Positions 39,868 to 48,445 of a DNA stretch of 64,000 nt are shown here, in pieces. How positions within the stretch are numbered: position 1 is the stretch's first letter; every line of letters starts with the position of its first letter. The position numbers were made by a program, and so were the translations under genes. Location: assembly GCF_003286915.1 (NCBI RefSeq), contig NZ_QMFY01000008.1, forward strand, positions 62,001-126,000, given 5' to 3'. The notes below the pieces were generated by a model. The model was not told where the DNA came from, ran no database searches, and worked only from the letters and a program-made list of their open reading frames with translations. The stretch comes from Pseudochryseolinea flava (GTDB lineage: Bacteria > Bacteroidota > Bacteroidia > Cytophagales > Cyclobacteriaceae).

Positions 39868-41415
39868 ATGAAAGTAGTGAAGTATTTGTTTTATAGTGCC
39901 CTCATGATCGTGTTGAGCTGCTGCTCGACGTTAGGCAATGGCCATGATAAGATTTTGGTCACGGTTGAGCGTGTAGCGCGGCCGTTGAATTCAAAAGAGG
40001 CAGTGGATATTGTTTTTCCTTGGGATGAACTAGTAAAAAGATTCCCTGCAGCAAAGTCTAAAAGTATTGAAATCTTTGATCGCAATTTCGGCCAGAAGGT
40101 AGATACACGGCTCGTTGACAGCGACAAGAATGGAACACCTGAAGCCGTCGTAATTCATTATACGTTCGCTTCCACTGATCCTGTTTATACATTTTCCGTC
40201 CATCAAAGTAAAAATCAGCTGGAAGTGGAGAATAAGTCGATTGCACCCAATGCGAACCTGAAAGTGTCGTTTTTGAAATCGTCCGAGCAGTTCACAAAGG
40301 AAGGTTTGAAGTGGTCCGATAAAATAGTACAGAGTTCAATGACGTTTTATCCTGATCCGTTAGGGATAGCCATTTATTCACCAGGAGAATGGAATTATGA
40401 ATATGGATATTTCTTAAGTGGTGTTTTTGAATTGGGTAAACAGACTGGCAATAGCCAGTACATCCAATACGCAAAGCAATGGGCTGATCATTTCATCGAT
40501 GCTAATGGAAACATGGACACTACGGAATATGATCGCGCGCAGTATCGTCTCGACGATGTTCAGCCAGCGAGGTTGTTTGTCTATCTATATGGTGAGACCA
40601 AAGAAGAAAAGTATAAGCACGCTGCTGATCAGTTTATCGATCACATGAAAAACCAACCGACTACCAAAGAAGGAGGATATTGGCATAAACAGATTTATCC
40701 TTATCAGATGTGGCTTGATGGAATTTTTATGGGTGATGTTTTTTCGATGCAATACGCAAAGCAATTCAACGAGAAGCACTGGATTGATGAGGCTATCCAT
40801 CAAATCAAACTCATGTCAAAATACACGCTCGATCCGAAAACAGGTTTGATGTACCATGGGTGGGATGAGTCAAAAAATAAAACGTGGGCGCATCAAGAGA
40901 AGGGAACGTCTCCGGAATTTTGGGGACGTGCCGTAGGTTGGTATATGATGGCACTCGCGGAAGCAATGGAGTGCATTCCCAAAGACCATCCCGAGAGAAA
41001 GGACGTAGAGAAAATATTTCGCGATCTATCCGCAAGCGTTCTGAAATACCAGGACAAAAATTCGAAGCTTTGGTTTCAAGTTTTGGATAAAGGAAATCAA
41101 CCTGGAAATTGGATAGAGACCTCGTGTGCGGCAATGTTTGGCTACGCGATGGCGAAAGGTGCAAACTTGGGAGCGCTTGATAAATCTTATTTAACAGTGG
41201 CGCAAGGTGTATTCAAATCACTTACGCAAGATTATGTATACTTCGACGATGCAGGGCGACTGTACCTGGATATGACCGTAAAAGTGGGAACGCTAAATCC
41301 AAAATTTTCAAAAGGTGATTACGCTTACTACATCGCGACAGAGCGCCGCATTAACGACTATAAAGGTTTAGCATCGTTACTCTTCCTTGCGAAGGAGTTA
41401 GAGTATAAGCGATAA
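39868..41415 (+). CDS. Glycoside hydrolase family 105/88 unsaturated uronyl hydrolase
   Basis: A 515-residue secreted protein with a lipoprotein-like leader (VLSCCSTLG). The first about 165 residues form a beta-rich N-terminal domain, possibly related to the DUF4861 N-terminus. The rest is an (alpha/alpha)6 barrel of the GH88/GH105 type, with candidate catalytic D284 in MWLDGIFMGD, the WGRAVGWYMMALAE motif, and a C-terminal NDYKGLASLLFLAKEL helix. The family removes the 4,5-unsaturated uronic acid left at chain ends by pectate or rhamnogalacturonan lyases; the product feeds KduI. It lies between the DUF4861 and pectin methylesterase genes. Confidence 0.88.
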   Translation: MKVVKYLFYSALMIVLSCCSTLGNGHDKILVTVERVARPLNSKEAVDIVFPWDELVKRFPAAKSKSIEIFDRNFGQKVDTRLVDSDKNGTPEAVVIHYTFASTDPVYTFSVHQSKNQLEVENKSIAPNANLKVSFLKSSEQFTKEGLKWSDKIVQSSMTFYPDPLGIAIYSPGEWNYEYGYFLSGVFELGKQTGNSQYIQYAKQWADHFIDANGNMDTTEYDRAQYRLDDVQPARLFVYLYGETKEEKYKHAADQFIDHMKNQPTTKEGGYWHKQIYPYQMWLDGIFMGDVFSMQYAKQFNEKHWIDEAIHQIKLMSKYTLDPKTGLMYHGWDESKNKTWAHQEKGTSPEFWGRAVGWYMMALAEAMECIPKDHPERKDVEKIFRDLSASVLKYQDKNSKLWFQVLDKGNQPGNWIETSCAAMFGYAMAKGANLGALDKSYLTVAQGVFKSLTQDYVYFDDAGRLYLDMTVKVGTLNPKFSKGDYAYYIATERRINDYKGLASLLFLAKELEYKR

Positions 41416-41451
41416 AGGTCATTGGCAGCGTGATAAAAACTAATAAGTGAA

Positions 41452-42408
41452 ATGCGTTTGATAATTTTTGTGCTGATATTTTTCGTGGCGGAGGTAAAAG
41501 CTCAGTCGTTGGTGCCAGACTTTATTGTGAGTGCGGATGGTTCTGGTAATTTCAAAACAGTACAGGAAGCCATCAACGCTGTTCCTGATTTTAGAAAGAA
41601 GGAAACGATCATCTTTGTCAAAGCTGGAACCTATAAAGAAAAGCTTCAACTGCACCCAACGAAGCAGAAAGTCAAATTGATTGGAGAAGATGTTCAAAAA
41701 GTCAAAATAACGTATGATGATTTTGCTTCTCGTAAAAATTCATTTGGTGAAGAAATTGGAACAGGTGCCACGGCTTCCGTTTTAATTTTTGGAGATGATT
41801 TCTTTGCAGAGAATATTACGTTTGAAAATGCAGCGGGTCCCGTAGGGCAGGCAGTAGCGGTGCGTGTGAATGGCGATCGCGTTCAATTCGTGAATTGCCG
41901 ATTCCTTGGATTTCAAGATACACTCTATGCGCACGGCGATCGTAGTCGACAGTATTACAAGAATTGTTACATCGAAGGAACAGTTGATTTTATTTTTGGA
42001 TGGTCGACCGCATTCTTTGATAACTGCACAATTTTCTGCAAGAAGTCCGGATACGTCACGGCTGCGTCGACATTGGAGGGACAGCCATTTGGTTTGGTAT
42101 TTTTGAACTGTAAAATTACAGGCGATGCGCCAGAGTCGACATTCTATCTTGGTAGACCTTGGAGGCCTTTTGCAAAAACAGTTTTTATCAATTGTTTTCT
42201 TGATAAACAAATTAAGCCAGAAGGTTGGCACAACTGGAATAAGCCCGATGCTGAGAAAACATCGTTCTACGCGGAATATAAATCACATGGACCAGGTGCG
42301 AAAGGAGACCGCGTACTGTGGGCGAAACAACTCAGCGACGATGAAGCGGCGAAATATACGGTTGAGAATGTATTGGGTGGTAGTGATGGTTGGTTAAAAC
42401 AAAAATGA
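41452..42408 (+). CDS. Pectin methylesterase (CE8)
   Basis: A 318-residue right-handed beta-helix esterase with signal peptide MRLIIFVLIFFVAEVKAQ. Active-site residues are in place: acid/base D156 in GFQDTLY, nucleophile D179 in GTVDFIFG, R235 in LGRPW, with QAVA providing the oxyanion-side glutamine. It removes methyl groups from homogalacturonan, so that the GH28 enzyme encoded next can cut it. The stop codon overlaps the polygalacturonase start in ATGA, implying translational coupling. Confidence 0.95.
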   Translation: MRLIIFVLIFFVAEVKAQSLVPDFIVSADGSGNFKTVQEAINAVPDFRKKETIIFVKAGTYKEKLQLHPTKQKVKLIGEDVQKVKITYDDFASRKNSFGEEIGTGATASVLIFGDDFFAENITFENAAGPVGQAVAVRVNGDRVQFVNCRFLGFQDTLYAHGDRSRQYYKNCYIEGTVDFIFGWSTAFFDNCTIFCKKSGYVTAASTLEGQPFGLVFLNCKITGDAPESTFYLGRPWRPFAKTVFINCFLDKQIKPEGWHNWNKPDAEKTSFYAEYKSHGPGAKGDRVLWAKQLSDDEAAKYTVENVLGGSDGWLKQK

Positions 42409-44054
42409 TGATGATGAAGCATGTGTTAGTTTTTTTTCTGTTCACCTTTAGCGTGGCGAGCGCACAAGAAATTGTTTATAAAGATCTTCCATTTGCAATG
42501 TCACCGGTCACAGCTCCGGTGTTTCCAGATCGGAAAAGTAGTGTAACAGATTTTGGAGCAGTAGGCGATGGTGTAACGGTAAATACTGCGGCCTTCAACA
42601 GTGCGATCGAGACGTTGGCCAACAAAGGCGGTGGTACTTTGCTGATTCCGCGCGGAATATGGCTGACCGGACCAATTACGTTGAAGAGCAACATCAATCT
42701 GCATACAGAAGCCGGAGCCTTGATCATCTTCACAAAAAACATGGATGACTATCCATTAGTGGAAACTAGTTTTGAGGGGCTCAACACAACACGATGTCTA
42801 TCGCCTATCAATGGAAAAGATCTAACGAACATCGCGATTACGGGCGCCGGTGTTTTTGACGGATCTGGTGACGCGTGGAGACATGTGAAAAAGTCAAAGC
42901 TTACGGGCGATCAATGGAAAAAACTTGTTGCCTCTGGTGGCGTGCTCAACGAAGCGGGAAATACGTGGTACCCCACGGAAAAGGCAAAAAAGGGTGCGTT
43001 GCTTACGGCTAACTTTAATGTGCCGGATTTGAAAACGAACGAGGAGCTTGAAGCGATTAAAGATTTTCTGCGTCCTGTGATGGTAAGTATTGTGAAATGT
43101 AAAAACGTTTTGCTTGATGGACCAACATTTCAAAATTCTCCCGCGTGGTGCCTGCATCCGTTGATGAGTGAAAATATCATCATTCGAAATCTTACGGTGC
43201 GAAATCCATGGTATTCACAAAACGGCGACGGCCTAGATCTTGAATCATGTAGTAACGTCATTATCGATAACTGCAGTTTCGATGTTGGAGACGATGCCAT
43301 TTGCATTAAATCTGGAAAAGATAAAGATGGTCGCGCACGCGCCATGCCAACACAAAATGTTGTCGTGAACAATTGTGTTGTATATCATGGTCATGGCGGA
43401 TTTGTTGTCGGTAGCGAAATGTCTGGCGGAGTGAGGAATATTAAAGTTCAGCACTGCACGTTTATTGGCACTGACGTTGGACTTCGGTTTAAGAGTACGC
43501 GCGGTAGGGGTGGCGTTGTGGAGAAGATTTTTATCGAGGATATCAATATGATCGACATTCCTGCGGAGGCATTATTGTTTGACCTGTACTACTCCGGAAA
43601 TTCGCCTGTTCCAACCGTCGAGGAGAAGTTTGAAGACAAAGAAAAGCTTGCCAAGTTATTGCCCGCTGTAACTGAAGAAACACCGTCGTTTAGAGATATC
43701 ACGATTAACAATGTACAATGTCGTGGCGCGGGAAGAGCAATGTTTATGCAAGGCCTTCCGGAGATGAACTTGAAAAATATCAAAGTATCAAATGTTAAAA
43801 TCGTTTCCACGAAAGGCATTGAAGTCACGGAAGCAGATGGGATTGTATTCGATAATATCTCGATTCAACCTGAAGTGGGCGCGGCCTTGGCGTTAAAGAA
43901 TACAAAGAATATCTCGTTTACGAATTTCGTTCCAGTTAAACAAAATGCAGTGACCATCAGCGGGGTAAATACACAGAATGTCAGACTTGAAAAGAATAAC
44001 ATCGCTGTGACGGTATCTGAAGAGGTAAACAAAAAAGCTGTGACGTTGAAGTAA
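42405..44054 (+). CDS. Polygalacturonase (GH28)
   Basis: A 549-residue secreted beta-helix hydrolase. The start is a run of four ATG codons (42405-42416) overlapping the esterase stop; the signal peptide is hydrophobic and ends VASAQ. GH28 motifs: VTDFGAVGDG at the start of the helix, NGDGLDLESC (catalytic Asp), GDDAICIKSG (Asp pair), GHGGFVVGSEMSGG and RFKSTRGRGG. It hydrolyses alpha-1,4-galacturonan; an exo-acting mode on oligogalacturonides is plausible but cannot be decided from sequence. It is the last gene of the plus-strand enzyme operon, before the terminator at 44083. Confidence 0.94.
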   Translation: MMMMKHVLVFFLFTFSVASAQEIVYKDLPFAMSPVTAPVFPDRKSSVTDFGAVGDGVTVNTAAFNSAIETLANKGGGTLLIPRGIWLTGPITLKSNINLHTEAGALIIFTKNMDDYPLVETSFEGLNTTRCLSPINGKDLTNIAITGAGVFDGSGDAWRHVKKSKLTGDQWKKLVASGGVLNEAGNTWYPTEKAKKGALLTANFNVPDLKTNEELEAIKDFLRPVMVSIVKCKNVLLDGPTFQNSPAWCLHPLMSENIIIRNLTVRNPWYSQNGDGLDLESCSNVIIDNCSFDVGDDAICIKSGKDKDGRARAMPTQNVVVNNCVVYHGHGGFVVGSEMSGGVRNIKVQHCTFIGTDVGLRFKSTRGRGGVVEKIFIEDINMIDIPAEALLFDLYYSGNSPVPTVEEKFEDKEKLAKLLPAVTEETPSFRDITINNVQCRGAGRAMFMQGLPEMNLKNIKVSNVKIVSTKGIEVTEADGIVFDNISIQPEVGAALALKNTKNISFTNFVPVKQNAVTISGVNTQNVRLEKNNIAVTVSEEVNKKAVTLK

Positions 44055-44082
44055 TTATTCGCTTGTGACTTTCGAGTGTAAA

Positions 44083-44125
44083 TGAAAATTGCTCCGTTTA
44101 TAGCGAAGCAATTTTCAGTTTTTTA
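44083..44125. terminator. Bidirectional terminator between convergent genes
   Basis: Stem TGAAAATTGCT (44083-44093) pairs perfectly with AGCAATTTTCA (44107-44117), followed by GTTTTTTATA on the plus strand; on the minus strand the stem is followed by TTTACAC. It can end both the GH28 transcript and uxaA. Confidence 0.75.
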
Positions 44126-45769
44126 TAATGATACGCCTCGTTTCCAAGGAATAAAGTCGTCTTGATGAAGTTGTGTTGCTTTCGTTTTTACGTTACCGCT
44201 GGCAACCTCAATAATGAAATCAAGAATTTGCTCGCCAACTTGTTCAATTGTCTTTTCACCTGAAATAACTTGGCCTGCATCAATATCGATGATATCTGGC
44301 ATCTTCTCAGCAAGCTTTGTGTTTGATGAAATCTTGACTACCGGTGCAACAGGGTTCCCCGTTGGCGTTCCGAGTCCGGTGGTAAACAGCATAATGTTTG
44401 CGCCAGCACCCGCCAGTGCAGTAGTACTTTCTACATCATTGCCTGGTGTGCACAATAAATTGAGCCCTGGCTTTTTAACGTATTCACCATAATCGAGTAC
44501 GTCAGCAACAGGTGAGGTACCGCCTTTCTTCGCAGCGCCTGCAGACTTCATCGCATCGGTGATCAAACCATCTTTGATATTTCCAGGAGATGGATTCATA
44601 TCGAAGCCCGATCCCACTGCGACGGCAGCTTTTTCGTAAGCGCGCATCAGTTGAACAAACCGATTCGCGGTGGTGTCATCCACGCAACGGTTGATCAGTT
44701 CTTGCTCTACACCGCAGAGCTCAGGAAATTCAGAGAGAATGGAAATTCCGCCAAGTGCAGCAATTAAGTCTGATGTGTGCCCGATCGCAGGGTTCGCTGA
44801 AATTCCAGAGAACCCATCGGACCCACCACACTCTAAGCCGACAACGAGTTTGTTAAGTGATGCGGGCTTACGTTGTTGTTGATTTGCTTTAATCAGTCCT
44901 AGAAATGTTTCGCGAATGGCATTCGCAAGTAGCTCCTGTTCTGTTCCTTCTTTTTGTTGTTCGAGTACAATCAATGGTTTTGTAAATGCGGGATTTAGCT
45001 TGGCGAGTTTATCGCGAAGAATATCTGCTTGCGCATTTTGACATCCGAGACTTAATACCGTAGCACCTGCGACATTGGGATTATGAATGTAGCCGGCGAG
45101 AAGGGCGCACAACGCTTCTGCGTCCATACGTGTTCCGCCACATCCACCTTCATGGGTGAGGAATTTAATGCCATCAATATTCTTGAAAATTTGGGATGCT
45201 TGTTCCGTTGTGCTTTGCTGAAAATTCAAGCTATTGATGTTGTCGACTTTTCCCGCTTGATAAAGACGCACCATTTCTGATACATAATTCTTATATACAT
45301 CGGGCTTTGAAAATCCGAGCGCTTCTTCAAATGCTTCGCGGATCATGTTGACATTTCTGTTCTCACAAAATACAAGCGGTATCACCAGCCAATAGTTCGC
45401 TGTACCTACTTGCCCATCTTCACGATGGTAGCCCATAAATGTTTTTGTTTTCCATTTATCGACCTGTGGTGCTTGCCATTGAAAAGTCTCTGTTTTTTCG
45501 GAAAAGTTTGATGATTTGTGTTTGACGTTGTGTGTGCCGATAGCGCCACCAGCAGGAATCGGTTTCATAGCTTTGCCAACGAGCACGCCGTACATCGTAA
45601 TCTCGTCGTCTACGTTCATTGCCTTCTCTACAAATTTGTGTTTTGCAGGGACGTCATCAACAAGCTGTACGGTTGTATGACCAAGTGTGAGCTTTTCACC
45701 TGCGTTGAGATTTGAAAGTGCTACCAGCACATTGTCGGCTGGATGAATTTTTAAAATTTTGCTTGACAT
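44123..45769 (-). CDS. uxaA: Altronate dehydratase
   Basis: A 548-residue enzyme converting D-altronate to 2-keto-3-deoxy-D-gluconate (KDG). It has the SAF-type N-terminal domain (about 1-95; DNVLVALSNLNAGE) fused to the large C-terminal domain (about 110-548) with GYHREDGQVGTANYW, HEGGCGGTRMD, GLECGGSDGFSG and GTPTGNPVAPVVKIS motifs. Several conserved cysteines (GGCGG, LGCQN, CGGSDG) fit the iron-dependent family. The ATG at 45769 is preferred over an upstream start at 45814 that would run through operator C. It is divergent from the aldolase paralogue. Confidence 0.95.
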   Translation of the reverse strand: MSSKILKIHPADNVLVALSNLNAGEKLTLGHTTVQLVDDVPAKHKFVEKAMNVDDEITMYGVLVGKAMKPIPAGGAIGTHNVKHKSSNFSEKTETFQWQAPQVDKWKTKTFMGYHREDGQVGTANYWLVIPLVFCENRNVNMIREAFEEALGFSKPDVYKNYVSEMVRLYQAGKVDNINSLNFQQSTTEQASQIFKNIDGIKFLTHEGGCGGTRMDAEALCALLAGYIHNPNVAGATVLSLGCQNAQADILRDKLAKLNPAFTKPLIVLEQQKEGTEQELLANAIRETFLGLIKANQQQRKPASLNKLVVGLECGGSDGFSGISANPAIGHTSDLIAALGGISILSEFPELCGVEQELINRCVDDTTANRFVQLMRAYEKAAVAVGSGFDMNPSPGNIKDGLITDAMKSAGAAKKGGTSPVADVLDYGEYVKKPGLNLLCTPGNDVESTTALAGAGANIMLFTTGLGTPTGNPVAPVVKISSNTKLAEKMPDIIDIDAGQVISGEKTIEQVGEQILDFIIEVASGNVKTKATQLHQDDFIPWKRGVSL

Positions 45770-45787
45770 ATTAAATAAACGCTTATC

Positions 45788-45807
45788 TTGCGCAATCGAT
45801 TGCGCAA
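45788..45807. promoter_or_regulatory. LacI-type operator, site C (perfect palindrome)
   Basis: TTGCGCAATCGATTGCGCAA, a perfect 20-base palindrome. It is placed 18 bases upstream of the uxaA start codon and 68 bases upstream of the aldolase-paralogue start, in the only spacer between these divergent units, so one bound dimer could repress both. Related copies lie at 33513 and 33710. Confidence 0.8.
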
Positions 45808-45875
45808 TGTACACACTTTTAAACCATAATTATACTCAATCCACAGATTTCATTAACTTAAATCATAAAAGTTAT

Positions 45876-46568
45876 ATGATGCCACCCGCGAGTGAACTCG
45901 TGACCTCCTTGCGCAAAACTGGGCTGATTCCCGTCTTCAGTCACCTCGAAGTAGACCTCCTTGTTAGAATCGTGGATCTCGCTTATCGCTGCGGCGTTAA
46001 AGTATTTGAATTCACCCATTTACGCGACAATCGCGGCCTTCGACTTTTTCAATATTTGAAAGAGCAAATGGAGCAGCACCATGATCTAATCCTCGGTGTG
46101 GGAACGGTGCTCGATGCAACAATGACAGAACGATACCTTAATGTCGGTGCGCAATTTATTGCATCACCTTTCATGCGCGATGACATGGCGGCAATGTGCA
46201 ACGCTCGCCATGTACCCTGGATGCCAGGTTGTTCAACACTAGCAGAAATTTTACAAGCGAGAGAACTCGGTGCACAGATCATTTCGGTTTTACCAGGCAA
46301 TGTACTCGGCGCGGAGTTTATTGCTCCGATCACCAAAGAACATAAAGATATTTTGCTCATACCGTCGGGCGGTCTCGATACCACGGCAGCGAACTTGAAA
46401 AAATGGTTTGAAGCAAATGCACTTTGTGTTAAACTCGGAACGTCACTCTTTCCTCGCGAAACAATAGCGATGCGAGATTATCATAGAATTGAATCCAATA
46501 TTCTGAACACCATGAAAACTATTCGACAGGTTAAATCTTCTATCAATACTCTTAACCAGATCTCTTGA
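45876..46568 (+). CDS. KDPG/KHG aldolase-family paralogue lacking the catalytic lysine
   Basis: A 230-residue TIM-barrel protein of the Eda family. It keeps the phosphate- and substrate-loop patterns (LGVGTVLD, FIASPFMRDD, WMPGCSTLAE, PSGGLDTT) and the glutamate of VFEFTH, but the strand that should carry the Schiff-base lysine reads IISVLPGNVLG, with S137 where the paralogue at 49521 has K136 (IIKIFPGSVLG). Ordinary class-I aldolase chemistry is therefore unlikely. It leads the plus-strand operon behind operator C. The start at 45876 (MMPPASEL) is chosen over a longer frame that crosses the operator. Confidence 0.85.
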   Translation: MMPPASELVTSLRKTGLIPVFSHLEVDLLVRIVDLAYRCGVKVFEFTHLRDNRGLRLFQYLKEQMEQHHDLILGVGTVLDATMTERYLNVGAQFIASPFMRDDMAAMCNARHVPWMPGCSTLAEILQARELGAQIISVLPGNVLGAEFIAPITKEHKDILLIPSGGLDTTAANLKKWFEANALCVKLGTSLFPRETIAMRDYHRIESNILNTMKTIRQVKSSINTLNQIS

Positions 46569-46572
46569 CGTA

Positions 46573-47616
46573 ATGACTGCAATTAAAACGGCCCTCTTGT
46601 CTTTCGGAATGTCGGGAGAAGTTTTTCATGGACCATTGCTGCGTGCACATTCGGGCTTTGACGTCACACACATTTTAGAGCGAACACATCAACGTTCATT
46701 AAAGCAATTTCCGGCAGCTACTATTGTGCGGAATATTGAGACAATCTTCAACAACAACGACATTGAACTCATTATTGTTAATACGCCAAATGCTTCCCAT
46801 TTTGATTATGCCAAAGCTGCACTAGAAGCAGGAAAGCATGTGGTAGTAGAAAAACCATTCAGTGTTACGGTAGAAGAGGCAGATGCGCTCATTGCGTTAG
46901 CGAAGGTGAAAGGAAAAGTGCTAACCGTCTTTCAGAATAGAAGATGGGATGGAGATTTTCTCACAGTAAAAAAAGTGGTCGAAGGAAATCTTCTCGGGAA
47001 AATTGTGGAAGTCGAAACACACTATGATCGCTTTCGCAACTACGTCGAAGAGGGGAGTTGGAAAGAGCAACGACTCGAAGGAACGGGAATTCTTTATAAT
47101 CTGGGCTCACATCTGTTGGATCAAATGATTGTGTTGTTTGGAATGCCATTATCGCTTGATGCACGAATGGGCATTCAACGCCCTCAGGGTCAGGTTGATG
47201 ATTACTATGATATTCGTATGCAATACAAAGGGTTTCATACGATTATTAAATCGAGTTATCTCGTCAGGGAGCAAGGTCCCAGATACGTCCTTCATGGAGT
47301 GGAAGGATCGTTTGTGAAGTATGGTATCGACCCGCAAGAACAGGCGTTGAAAGATGGTTTGAAACCAGGTTCGGCGCGGTGGGGACATGATGAGGTATCG
47401 GCTTGGGGAAAAATCAATACGACAACGAATGGTCTACACGTCGAAGGAAAAATTGAAACCGTGGCTGGAGACTATCTCGCATTTTATGAAAATGTATACG
47501 AAGCGATCAGAAACGGTGCAACACTTGCCGTGAAACCGGAAGAGTCACGTGATGGCATTCGTCTCATAGAAGCTTGTTTCGAGAGTAACGCGCAGCAACG
47601 GGCTGTAAAACTTTAA
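46573..47616 (+). CDS. Gfo/Idh/MocA-family oxidoreductase
   Basis: A 347-residue NAD(P)-dependent sugar oxidoreductase: N-terminal Rossmann domain (about 1-125; start LLSFGMSGEVFHGPLL, NTPNASHFDYAKAALEAGKH segment near 75-92) with the family motif EKPFSVT, and a C-terminal alpha/beta domain (GTGILYNLGSHLLDQM). Such enzymes act on many sugars, uronates and inositols. The place between the aldolase paralogue (4 bases) and the SDR (4 bases) suggests a role in a hexuronate side branch; the substrate is unknown. Confidence 0.88.
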   Translation: MTAIKTALLSFGMSGEVFHGPLLRAHSGFDVTHILERTHQRSLKQFPAATIVRNIETIFNNNDIELIIVNTPNASHFDYAKAALEAGKHVVVEKPFSVTVEEADALIALAKVKGKVLTVFQNRRWDGDFLTVKKVVEGNLLGKIVEVETHYDRFRNYVEEGSWKEQRLEGTGILYNLGSHLLDQMIVLFGMPLSLDARMGIQRPQGQVDDYYDIRMQYKGFHTIIKSSYLVREQGPRYVLHGVEGSFVKYGIDPQEQALKDGLKPGSARWGHDEVSAWGKINTTTNGLHVEGKIETVAGDYLAFYENVYEAIRNGATLAVKPEESRDGIRLIEACFESNAQQRAVKL

Positions 47617-47620
47617 CGCA

Positions 47621-48445
47621 ATGTCATATCTAGATCAATTATTTGGAATTAAGGGAAAAGTTGCCGTCGTAACGGGCGGTACCGGTGTTCTCGGAAATAA
47701 AATGTGTTTAGCACTCGCAAACGCCGGTGCATCTGTCGTGATACTAGGCAGAAGAAAAGATGCCGCTGACGAACTCGCGCAAGAAATTCAAAAAGCAGGG
47801 GGGAAGGCAATCGGTATTTCTGCCGACGTTCTTGACGAAAAACAATTGCAAGAAGCAAAAGCAAAAATTTTAAGTACGTTTGGATCGATCGATATCCTCG
47901 TGAATGGCGCAGGCGGAAATATCCCCGGCGCTGTAATCGCTCCTGATAAAACGTTCATGGACCTCAAGATGGATGACTTTAAAAAAGTTGTTGATCTAAA
48001 TCTGCATGGAACAGTTTTGCCGTCACAAATTTTTGGTGAGGCAATGGCGAAGCAAAAACGTGGCGTCATTATCAATATTTCTTCGATGTCAGCGATGGTT
48101 CCGCTAACACGTATCGTTGGATATTCTGCGGCGAAATCTGCCGTCAGTAATTTCACACAATGGCTTGCCGTAGAGATGGCGAAAAAATTCGGTGAAGGAA
48201 TTCGTGTAAATGCCATCGCTCCAGGATTTTTTCTCACGGAACAAAATAGAAACCTGTTAACCAATACAGATGGGTCACTAACGGACCGCGGAAAATCAAT
48301 TATTGCCAGTACACCATTCGGAAGGTTTGGCGATGCAGATGAATTATCTGGCGCATTGATTTGGCTTACATCCGACGCATCGAAATTTGTATCTGGTATT
48401 GTTGTACCTGTCGATGGCGCTTACAGTGCATTTTCAGGCGTATAG
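47621..48445 (+). CDS. SDR oxidoreductase, probable fructuronate/mannonate type
   Basis: A 274-residue short-chain dehydrogenase with cofactor motif TGGTGVLG, NGAG motif (ILVNGAGGNIPG) and catalytic residues in NISSMSAM and YSAAK. The NGAGGNxPG segment and overall length resemble the SDR-type D-mannonate oxidoreductases that replace UxuB in Gram-positive and Bacteroidota species; with that function it would reduce D-fructuronate to D-mannonate. No mannonate dehydratase (UxuA) is in the window, so this is a context- and family-based guess. Its last 32 bases may overlap the next gene. Confidence 0.82.
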   Translation: MSYLDQLFGIKGKVAVVTGGTGVLGNKMCLALANAGASVVILGRRKDAADELAQEIQKAGGKAIGISADVLDEKQLQEAKAKILSTFGSIDILVNGAGGNIPGAVIAPDKTFMDLKMDDFKKVVDLNLHGTVLPSQIFGEAMAKQKRGVIINISSMSAMVPLTRIVGYSAAKSAVSNFTQWLAVEMAKKFGEGIRVNAIAPGFFLTEQNRNLLTNTDGSLTDRGKSIIASTPFGRFGDADELSGALIWLTSDASKFVSGIVVPVDGAYSAFSGV

